Assembly (NCBI RefSeq): GCF_963931675.1
Contig: NZ_OZ007039.1
Span: 397,501 to 461,500 of the forward strand
Reading direction: 5' to 3'
Length of the DNA stretch: 64,000 nucleotides
DNA from: an uncultured Alistipes sp.
Lineage (GTDB): Bacteria; Bacteroidota; Bacteroidia; Bacteroidales; Rikenellaceae
Below the pieces are notes generated by a model. The model was given only the letters and a program-made list of their open reading frames with translations. It ran no database searches and was not told the DNA's origin. The translations under genes were made by a program, and so were the position numbers. Of this stretch, positions 52,621 to 60,454 are shown one piece after another (the stretch's first letter is position 1; the number at the start of each line of letters is the position of its first letter).

Positions 52621-55600
52621 TTAGAAATCTACTTGCACTCCGAGAATAAATTGTCGGGTGCTCGGATAATAGGTGCGAGTACTTGATGCACCCGGTGTAA
52701 GGCCGTTGACATTGTATGTCGACGGATCGACGCCCGAGAACTTCGTGATTGTAAACACGTTGTTAACAGTGCCATAAATGCGCACGCCGTCGATGAAGCG
52801 ATAATTGTGAGTTTTGAACGTGTATCTTAAGGTCAACTGATCGAGTTTGAAATAGTCTCCACGCTCAAGAAAGTAGTCAGTAACAGCATGCGACGCCGTG
52901 GGGCTTATGGCGAAATTTTTGCCGAAGGCTTTCTTGAGCACGTTGCCGGTAAACTTACGAGTGCCATAATAATAGTCATGGACATTGAATATGTCGAAGC
53001 CGAAAGCGCCCCGGAAAAAGAGAGACAAGTCGAAATTGCGATAGCGGAAGTTGTGGGTGGTAGAGAGGTTGAATTTGGGCAGACCATTGCCTACGATTGC
53101 GCGGTCGGTTTCGTCCGCCAGCGCCATCTGGATAATATCACCATCTTTGTCATATACCATCCATTCGCCAGCGTCATTTATACCGGCATAACGCCACATG
53201 TAGAAGTTGCCCACAGGCTGTCCCACTTCAATACGCTGAAGATAATAACCTAAAAAGGGGCCTTCGACAGCGGCCTCATCGTAGTAGTCTTCTCCGATAT
53301 AATTCGAATTACTGAAACTTATGAATTTGTTTTTGTTCGTAGAACCTATCACATTGAAACTATAGGTGAACTTTCGGGTTGCAACGGGGGTGAAATCGAG
53401 TTCGAACTCGAAGCCCTGATTCGACATTGAGCCTACATTAACCGTGGCTCTCTCATGCACAAAAGGCGGCACAGCGACATGATACGTTCCCAGCAAATCT
53501 TCGGTGCGGCGGTTATAATAGTTGAGTGAACCTCCGAAGCGATTATTGAACATCGAGAAGTCGATGCCTACGTTCCAGTTTTTGCTTTTTTCCCAATGAA
53601 GATCGGGGTTGACGTTGTTTTCCGTAGCCCAGACCTGAAGGAATTTACCGTCGATAAGATAATGGCCGAAGCCTTTCATCGTAGGAATCGACTGATAACT
53701 GCTGAAGTCCTGATTGCCGGTTTCGCCGTAGTCAGCACGGATTTTGAGTTCATTGAGCCAGCCGCGGGCATTCTCCATGAAAGACTCCTGACTTATGCGC
53801 CAGCCGACCGATACAGCCGGGAAATTGCCCCATTTGTGTTTGGCGCCGAACTTCGATGAACCTTCGTGGCGCAGCGAGGCTGTTACGAAATATTTCCCAT
53901 TCCAATCATAGCTTACGCGACCGAAAAAAGATATGAGCTTGCAATCATTACGGTAGCTACCCATGCCGATTATACCTTCTTCGGAAGCATATTCACCAGA
54001 GCCAAGGTTATCGGATGTAACGCCGTCGTTGGCAAAGTCGGAATTTTCGGCATTGAAACCGCTATTATGCCAATAGGCATAGCTGTATCCTACCATGGCC
54101 TTAATGTTGTTTTTACCGAATCTGGCAGCGAAATTCGTCAGCCACTCAAGCTGATACATACGTTCTACATCATTAGAACGAGAAGCCTGACCCGAATGTC
54201 CGCTGTTTACAGCGATTGTTGTATTAGAGGGAGTGAAGCCCGATCGGTCGTAGCTATATTGCCTGTCGGCGAAAGTCAGTTGGGTGTTGAGGATGATGGG
54301 GCTGGATATCTTTTTCGACAACAATGGGAGCAGATTGAGCCTTGCCGTGGCATCCCAGTCGAGCAAACGCATGTCTGTATGTGATTTGACAAGTTTTTGG
54401 GTCTCAACGGGGTTTGTGCTGGCTGCCTGACCTACGAAATTATAGTACATCGACGGATTGGTAGGGTCCATCAGAGGCGTAGTAGGGTTGGCCTCAAGAG
54501 CGAGTTTGAAAACGCTCCAGTCGGAATTGTCGCTTGATATCACGCGCGGTGCGAGGTTGACAGTAAAAGTAAACAGACCGCCTTTCGTAGTGTGTGTAAT
54601 AGAGGCGCGGCTACCATACTCCTCTCGTTTGGAGCGCAGGTCAATACCGTGGGCATCACGGTAGTCGACACTGACGCGGTAGCTGGTGCGCTCGTTACCA
54701 CCCGAAAGACTCATCGTGTGCTTGTGGGAGAAACCGGTACGGCTAACACCGTCGAGCCAGTCGTAGTTGCCGCCGAGATCACCTCCTCCCGTATCGCTCC
54801 ATGCGAGACGGACTTTACGGAAGTCATCGGCACTCATCATGTCGAGTTCTTTCTTCATTTTATCCCACGATAGAGTGAGGGCATAGGAAGTGTGCACCTT
54901 ACCGTCTTTGCTGCCTTTCTTGGTTGTGACAAGTATTACGCCGTTGGTGCCGCGCGTGCCATAAATGGCCGATGCCGCGCCGTCTTTAAGCACATCGAAA
55001 GAGGCAATGTCTTGGGGGTTCACGTTTTGAAGGCTGCCACCTGGAACGCCGTCGATTACGATGAGCGGGCCAAGACCGGCCTGACGAGAATTGACACCGC
55101 GTATCTGTATGCTCGATGTCACATTAGGATCGGCAGCACCGGTATTAACAATCGAAACACCCGGCACTTTACCTTTGATAAGCGAAGCCGGGTCTGATGA
55201 ACTGATGGAGAGAAAGTCTTTCTCGCTTACGTGACTTATAGCCGAGGTCAATTCCTTTTTATCCATAGTGCCATAACCGATGACCACAACGTCGTCAAGA
55301 AGTTCGGCGTTTTCGACCATTACGATGTCGAGCGGGTTATCATCCGATGCTTTTTTATGCACCGACACACAGCCTACATATGAATAAAGCAGCGTAGCCC
55401 CGGCAGGGACCTGAATCGAATAGTTGCCATCGATGTCTGTGGTAACGCCTGCAGTGCCGGATGTTACCGACACCCCAATAAGAGGCTCGCCTGCGCTGTC
55501 GGTCACACGACCACGGACGGTAATCTTTGCTTCCGATGCCGCTGACTTGACATTCGATAGGATTATTTGCTGTTTTACAACTTTGTATGTGAGATTGCGC

Positions 55601-55875
55601 TCAGGCAGAATTTGCTTGAGAACAGCCGATAGAGCCTCTTTCGAAACTTTGATAGTGACCGGAGCTTTTCCGGAGACATGGTCGTTGTTGTAAAAAAAGC
55701 GATAGCCCGTCTGTTGTTCAAGCAACGACAATACTTTCTCTAATGGTTGCCGATCGACATTAACAGTTACTTTCACCTCCTGAGCCGAAGCGGTAATCGT
55801 GAATAGCAATCCAAACAATAGGGATAGCCACCTACCGGCAGGATGTCGTTTTAGGGTTGGAATTTGTTTCTTCAT
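52621..55875 (-). CDS. SusC/RagA-family TonB-dependent transporter with STN domain
   Basis: A 1,084-residue outer-membrane transporter. After the signal peptide (cleaved near TASAQ) comes an STN domain (residues about 35-110, QPLEKVLSLLEQQTGYRFFY), which signals to FecR-type regulators. Then a CarboxypepD-like domain (GRVTDSAGEPLIGVSV), the TonB box region with the plug start VVVIGYGTMDKKELTSAIS, and a 22-strand barrel ending QFILGVQVDF. The STN domain matches the ECF/FecR pair at 38251-39865. It is the first gene of the PUL. Confidence 0.96.
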   Translation of the reverse strand: MKKQIPTLKRHPAGRWLSLLFGLLFTITASAQEVKVTVNVDRQPLEKVLSLLEQQTGYRFFYNNDHVSGKAPVTIKVSKEALSAVLKQILPERNLTYKVVKQQIILSNVKSAASEAKITVRGRVTDSAGEPLIGVSVTSGTAGVTTDIDGNYSIQVPAGATLLYSYVGCVSVHKKASDDNPLDIVMVENAELLDDVVVIGYGTMDKKELTSAISHVSEKDFLSISSSDPASLIKGKVPGVSIVNTGAADPNVTSSIQIRGVNSRQAGLGPLIVIDGVPGGSLQNVNPQDIASFDVLKDGAASAIYGTRGTNGVILVTTKKGSKDGKVHTSYALTLSWDKMKKELDMMSADDFRKVRLAWSDTGGGDLGGNYDWLDGVSRTGFSHKHTMSLSGGNERTSYRVSVDYRDAHGIDLRSKREEYGSRASITHTTKGGLFTFTVNLAPRVISSDNSDWSVFKLALEANPTTPLMDPTNPSMYYNFVGQAASTNPVETQKLVKSHTDMRLLDWDATARLNLLPLLSKKISSPIILNTQLTFADRQYSYDRSGFTPSNTTIAVNSGHSGQASRSNDVERMYQLEWLTNFAARFGKNNIKAMVGYSYAYWHNSGFNAENSDFANDGVTSDNLGSGEYASEEGIIGMGSYRNDCKLISFFGRVSYDWNGKYFVTASLRHEGSSKFGAKHKWGNFPAVSVGWRISQESFMENARGWLNELKIRADYGETGNQDFSSYQSIPTMKGFGHYLIDGKFLQVWATENNVNPDLHWEKSKNWNVGIDFSMFNNRFGGSLNYYNRRTEDLLGTYHVAVPPFVHERATVNVGSMSNQGFEFELDFTPVATRKFTYSFNVIGSTNKNKFISFSNSNYIGEDYYDEAAVEGPFLGYYLQRIEVGQPVGNFYMWRYAGINDAGEWMVYDKDGDIIQMALADETDRAIVGNGLPKFNLSTTHNFRYRNFDLSLFFRGAFGFDIFNVHDYYYGTRKFTGNVLKKAFGKNFAISPTASHAVTDYFLERGDYFKLDQLTLRYTFKTHNYRFIDGVRIYGTVNNVFTITKFSGVDPSTYNVNGLTPGASSTRTYYPSTRQFILGVQVDF

Positions 55876-56151
55876 ACGGTTGCATTTTTTAAACCTTGTA
55901 TATTAAAGACAAACCAGACACCCCTACCCACGGGCAAATGTGAAAAATATGCAAAAAATGAAGCCGAAGCTCCGTATGCCCATGAGAATCGATCTCAGTT
56001 AGATAATTGGCCTTTAAATAATTTTTTGCGTGTGCACCGTGGGTCTTTGCGGATTGTTTGTCTTTTATAAAGAATAATCTATAATTGCAGACATGCGTAT
56101 TACCTATATCGATCCGCTCGTTAATGAGATGCAGTCTTTAACTACCCGCCG
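55876..56151. other. intergenic region upstream of susC
   Basis: Divergent region between the PUL and the plus-strand genes. It should contain the sigma-dependent promoter of susC; no TAnnTTTG box is obvious on the minus strand, which fits ECF-type control. Confidence 0.4.
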
Positions 56152-56304
56152 GATCAGCCCAGCACCGTGAAGTTCCGAATCACGGCAGACGCCCTTGCAT
56201 TCCATAACTTCGAAAAAGAACACATCGTCGAACCTTGTAAATTCTTGTTCAAAATCGGAGCCTTGCCCGCAGGTTTTCGGGCGACACTATCTTTCAAACT
56301 ATAA
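56152..56304 (+). pseudogene. C-terminal remnant of a GH3 enzyme
   Basis: The plus strand reads STVKFRITADALAFHNFEKE, HIVEPCKFLFKIGALPAGF and RATLSFKL then a stop. This matches the fibronectin-III-like end of GH3 beta-glucosidases (usual form VEPGEF..VG.SS...L..SF.L). Everything upstream is missing. It ends 8 bases before the next gene, so it may supply the old operon context of that gene. Confidence 0.5.
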
Positions 56305-56312
56305 AACGAATC

Positions 56313-58307
56313 ATGAAAAAGTATCTATCTCTTCTTGCCTTTTGCGCCCTGACGACGGCGTCGGCCCAACCCCCTGCCCCGCAGACCCGCTGGACCATTG
56401 CCAACGACCACGCCATTCGTTGGTCAGTAGACGGCAGCCGACTGCCCCATAATGACCATGTGGAGATGAGCGGAGAACAAATATCCGCACGACTGCACTA
56501 TGGCGTGGAGAGTGACGGACGCTTCACGCTGACCCGTACGCTCGTATGGCCCATGCTGCGCATGCTTCCCAATGACACGTTCGGCGGACTGACCCGCGAT
56601 TTCCCGCAGAATTTCCTCGACGCCGTACGCATCGACGGGAAAGCGCTCGCTGCCGAGCAGGTCGAATACCTCCGGTTGGACGGCCTGCTGACCGTCGTGA
56701 GCCGATACGGCGACATCGAAGTGACGCGCTGCCTGTTCCCCTCACCCGCACGGGCGGCATTCTGTGAGCAATACACTCTCCGCAACGCCGGACCGACCAC
56801 CGTCGCCGTCGAGCTGAACCCCGTGCGCGACGAAATTCGCACCGACGCCGACGCCGGAGTCGAGGGCAGTTATACGCTCATTGCGGCGACGGATTTCGTC
56901 CGCAGCAGAACCCTCCGGCTTGCGCCGGGCGAAACGTGCATTTTCGGAGCTTCGGTGCGCGGGCTCAAAACGCCCGAAGTCGAACTGCCCCTCGACATCT
57001 CTGCCGAACGGGCGCAACGCGAAGCCTTTGTCGCCGAGGTGTGCGGCAATCTGAGTTTAGAGTCGCCAGAACCCGTGCTCAACACGATGTTCGCACTGGC
57101 CAAGGTCCGCGCCGCAGAGTCCGTTTTCCGCACACGCGGAGGACTCCTCCACGCTCCCGGAGGCGTCTACTACGCCGCCATCTGGTGCAACGACCAACCT
57201 GAGTATGTGAATCCTTTCTTCCCGCAGTTAGGTTACGCCAAAGGCAACGAAGCGGCCCTGAACAGTTTCCTGCATTTCGCCCGCTACATGAATCCCGAAT
57301 ACCGGTACATTCCATGGTCGGTGATCGCTGAGGGATACGACACCTACGGTCCATTCGACCGCGGCGATGCAGCGATGCTGGCTTACGGCGCAGGGCGCTA
57401 TGCCCTTCAAATGGGCGACATCCGCACGGCGGAAGCCTTGTGGCCGCTCATCGAATGGTCGCTCGAATACTGCCGGCGCAAACTCAACGAACACGGCGTC
57501 GTCGCTTCCGAAGCCGACGAACTGGAAAAACGTTTCCCGGCCGGCGATGCCAATCTCTGCACCTCGTCGCTCTACTACGACGCCCTGCGCTCCGCGGCAT
57601 GGCTCGCCGAGCAGACCGGACGGCCGCAACGGCTGGCCGACGAATACCGCCGCAGGGCCGAAACGCTGCGTGAAAACATCGAACGCTTCTTCGGTGCGAC
57701 GATCGAGGGGTACGCCACCTACCGCTATTACGAGGGCAACGACATCCTGCGTTCGTGGATCTGCATTCCGCTGGTCATGGATATTTTCGAACGCCGGGAG
57801 GCGACCGTGGCGGCCCTGCTCTCCCCGCGGCTCTGGACCGAAAACGGAATGCTGACCGCAGCCGGAAGCGACACGTTCTGGGACCGCACCACGCTCTATG
57901 CCCTGCGAGGCATTTATGCCGCAGGCTTCCGAGAAGAGGCTACCGAACGCCTGCGATTCTACTCGCAAACCCGGCTCCTCGGCGAGCATGTGCCTTATGC
58001 CGTCGAAGCGTGGCCCGAGGGCGATCAGCGCCACCTCTCGGCTGAGAGCGGACTCTACTGCCGCATCGTCACCGAAGGTATGTTCGGATTCCGACCGACG
58101 GGATTCCGCTCGTTCACGCTCACACCTCAACTGCCCGACGCATGGAACCAGATGACCCTGCGCCGGATGTACGCCTGTGCGGAACGGCCTTACGACATCA
58201 TCGTGAAGCGCACCGGGAAAAAACTCCATATACGCATCGAACGCGACGGCTCCTGCATCCGAAAATACACCGCAGACAACGGTACGACGATACGAATCGA
58301 ATTGTAA
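56313..58307 (+). CDS. secreted six-hairpin glycosidase
   Basis: A 664-residue protein with a signal peptide (MKKYLSLLAFCALTTASAQ). The first ~270 residues are a beta-sandwich, then an (alpha/alpha)6 barrel (GGVYYAAIWCNDQPEYVNPF, IPWSVIAEGYDTYGPFDRGD, YEGNDILRSWICIPLVMDIF) and a small C-terminal beta domain (FRPTGFRSFTLTPQLPDAWN). The layout is that of GH78/GH63-like enzymes; likely acids include the Asp of NDQPE and the Glu of VEAWPEGDQRHLSAESG. Specific family and substrate are not clear. GC content is clearly higher than in the adjacent PUL, matching the chromosomal core. Confidence 0.8.
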   Translation: MKKYLSLLAFCALTTASAQPPAPQTRWTIANDHAIRWSVDGSRLPHNDHVEMSGEQISARLHYGVESDGRFTLTRTLVWPMLRMLPNDTFGGLTRDFPQNFLDAVRIDGKALAAEQVEYLRLDGLLTVVSRYGDIEVTRCLFPSPARAAFCEQYTLRNAGPTTVAVELNPVRDEIRTDADAGVEGSYTLIAATDFVRSRTLRLAPGETCIFGASVRGLKTPEVELPLDISAERAQREAFVAEVCGNLSLESPEPVLNTMFALAKVRAAESVFRTRGGLLHAPGGVYYAAIWCNDQPEYVNPFFPQLGYAKGNEAALNSFLHFARYMNPEYRYIPWSVIAEGYDTYGPFDRGDAAMLAYGAGRYALQMGDIRTAEALWPLIEWSLEYCRRKLNEHGVVASEADELEKRFPAGDANLCTSSLYYDALRSAAWLAEQTGRPQRLADEYRRRAETLRENIERFFGATIEGYATYRYYEGNDILRSWICIPLVMDIFERREATVAALLSPRLWTENGMLTAAGSDTFWDRTTLYALRGIYAAGFREEATERLRFYSQTRLLGEHVPYAVEAWPEGDQRHLSAESGLYCRIVTEGMFGFRPTGFRSFTLTPQLPDAWNQMTLRRMYACAERPYDIIVKRTGKKLHIRIERDGSCIRKYTADNGTTIRIEL

Positions 58308-58317
58308 GAACAACGAC

Positions 58318-59145
58318 ATGAAACATTGGTGGATATTATTCTTGTTATCTTGTTGCGTATGGCAAACTAAAGCTGTTGGAATTGACACGCTGACGGTTTA
58401 CAGTCCTTCTATGCGTAAAAATGTAGACGCATTGGTTTTGTGTCCTGCTGGTTATTCGCCGACAAAAAAATATCCGGTGGTTTACTTGTTACATGGATAT
58501 AGCGATGCTTGGAATAACGGTTGGCTGAAAAAATGCGATGGTTTGGAGGCGTTGATTGACCATTATGAAATGATCGTAGTCTGTCCGGATGGAGGATTCA
58601 GCAGTTGGTATTATGACAGTCCAGAAGATCCCTCATATAAATATGAAACCTTTATAACCCGTGAATTGATTCCTGCTGTCGATTCCCGATTCGGCACGGT
58701 CGCAGATCGCACGGGACGAGCTGTCGCCGGTTTGAGTATGGGCGGTCATGGAGCTTTTTATCTTGCATTCCGCCATCAGGAGATTTTCGGCGTAGCGGGA
58801 AGCATGAGCGGGGGCGTCGACATTCGATCTTTTCCCGATCGTTGGGACATCGCCTTACGGTTGGGACCGCAAAACCAATATCCCGAACGCTGGGAATCGC
58901 ATACGATAATCAATATGCTCGACCTCTTGAAGCCGAATTCTCTAGCTTTAGTGTTTGATTGCGGAACAGAAGATTTTTTCTATGACGTCAATGTTGCGCT
59001 GCATGCTAAACTCCTCGACCGAAAAATTCCGCATGACTTCTATTCCCGTCCGGGAGGACACGAATGGCAATATTGGAGCAATGCCATCCGCTATCAATTT
59101 GTATTCTGGGATAATTATTCACTACTGTCCCGTAAAAGTGGATAA
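58318..59145 (+). CDS. esterase (esterase D / feruloyl esterase type), 3' end altered by IS
   Basis: A 275-residue secreted serine esterase (signal MKHWWILFLLSCCVWQTKA). Catalytic residues are visible: Ser in GLSMGGHGAF, Asp in VFDCGTEDFF and His in GGHEWQYW. The fold resembles feruloyl and acetyl-xylan esterases that strip acyl groups from glycans. The last ~7 codons lie inside the left end of the IS4-type element (from 59126), so the natural C-terminus was replaced; catalysis should survive because all three residues are upstream. It starts 11 bases after the glycosidase gene. Confidence 0.85.
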   Translation: MKHWWILFLLSCCVWQTKAVGIDTLTVYSPSMRKNVDALVLCPAGYSPTKKYPVVYLLHGYSDAWNNGWLKKCDGLEALIDHYEMIVVCPDGGFSSWYYDSPEDPSYKYETFITRELIPAVDSRFGTVADRTGRAVAGLSMGGHGAFYLAFRHQEIFGVAGSMSGGVDIRSFPDRWDIALRLGPQNQYPERWESHTIINMLDLLKPNSLALVFDCGTEDFFYDVNVALHAKLLDRKIPHDFYSRPGGHEWQYWSNAIRYQFVFWDNYSLLSRKSG

Positions 59146-60438
59146 ATAGTTCTTTGAAATTATTGAAATATAGTCAATTACACGGTTTTTTGAAATGAAA
59201 CGGACTTGATTTTGCAACTTTGCAGTCTAATACAAATGGCTGCTATGTTCCAAGACAAATACGTATTCTCTCAATTAACCGCTTTTCTGAACAGGACTCA
59301 GTTCAACAACTATGTTCGCAAGTATGATGGCAACAGATATGTGAAACATTTTACTTGCTGGAATCAGATGCTCGCGATGATGTTTGGACAACTGAGTAAC
59401 CGTGAAAGCCTGCGAGACTTAATCGTTGCTTTCGAGGCGCATAGGGCCAAGCAATATCATCTTGGTTTAGGTCGTGAACCGATAGCCAAAACAACTCTTG
59501 CGACAGCCAACCAGAACCGTGATTACAGAATCTTCGAAGACTTTGCATTCTATATGATGAAGGAAGCCTGCGAGAAGCGGACGACCAACATCCTTGACAT
59601 TTCCGGAAAGAAATATGCGTTTGATTCAACAACGATTCCGTTGTGTCTTGCAACATTCCCATGGGCAAAGTTCCGAAGCAAGAAAGGAGGGGTGAAAGCT
59701 CATGTCTTATACGACATTGAAGCACAAGTTCCTGCTTTCTATACCGTAACCACTGCTTCAAAGCATGATTCCACAGCAATGTCTTCAATCCATTATGAAC
59801 CAAATGCTTATTATATATTCGACAGGGCTTATGACTCCTTTAAAGAACTCTATAGGATACATCTTACAGACTCTTTCTTTGTTGTCAGAGCCAAGACAAA
59901 CTTAAAGTATAAGACAGTCAAATGGAAGCGAAGAATGCCAAAGAACATAATGACAGATGCGGAAGTGAAACTGACCGGATATCTCTCCGAGAAAAAATAT
60001 CCTGAGTCATTCAGACTCGTCCGATATTACGACGAAGAGGATGACCGTGAGTTCACTTTCTTGACGAATGCAAAACAACTTTCTGCACTGGATGTCGCCA
60101 ATCTTTATAAGAAAAGATGGTTAATCGAGCTGTTCTTCAAATGGCTCAAGCAGCATCTCAAGATAAAGAAATTCTGGGGCACAGCAGAGAACGCTGTTCG
60201 CATACAAATCAGTGTGGCTATTATCACGTACTGTCTTGTGGCTATTGTCCAACATGATATGAAGTTGAAACGTTCAACCTATGAAGTTTTGCAAATTCTC
60301 AGCATATCATTGACTGACAAAACCCACTTGCGTGACCTGTTCGACAAGACTAATTTCAATGATGTCAAAGATCTAAATGATCCCCTGATTCCGGGGCTTT
60401 TTGATTAATTGTTTAACTCGTCCCATTTTAACGGGACA
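59126..60438 (+). mobile_element. IS4-family insertion sequence
   Basis: A 1,313-bp element. The left end TGTCCCGTAAAAGTGG (59126-) and the inverted right end TGTCCCGTTAAAATGGGA (60438-) share TGTCCCGT, AAAA and TGG. It holds one transposase gene. Flanking bases (CACTAC and CTAATG) do not show a clear target duplication. Confidence 0.8.
59236..60408 (+). CDS. IS4-family transposase
   Basis: A 390-residue DDE transposase. Catalytic Asp residues are in KYAFDSTTIPLCL and YYIFDRAYDSFKEL; the Glu is in YKKRWLIELFFKWLKQHLKI, the Y-R-E-K-type signature region. The N-terminal DUF4372-like domain (DKYVFSQLTAFLNRTQFNNY) is typical of Bacteroidales members. Start at ATG 59236 (MAAMFQDKYVF); an ATG three codons later is also possible. 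The gene looks intact. Confidence 0.92.
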   Translation: MAAMFQDKYVFSQLTAFLNRTQFNNYVRKYDGNRYVKHFTCWNQMLAMMFGQLSNRESLRDLIVAFEAHRAKQYHLGLGREPIAKTTLATANQNRDYRIFEDFAFYMMKEACEKRTTNILDISGKKYAFDSTTIPLCLATFPWAKFRSKKGGVKAHVLYDIEAQVPAFYTVTTASKHDSTAMSSIHYEPNAYYIFDRAYDSFKELYRIHLTDSFFVVRAKTNLKYKTVKWKRRMPKNIMTDAEVKLTGYLSEKKYPESFRLVRYYDEEDDREFTFLTNAKQLSALDVANLYKKRWLIELFFKWLKQHLKIKKFWGTAENAVRIQISVAIITYCLVAIVQHDMKLKRSTYEVLQILSISLTDKTHLRDLFDKTNFNDVKDLNDPLIPGLFD

Positions 60439-60454
60439 CTAATGATAAAATATT

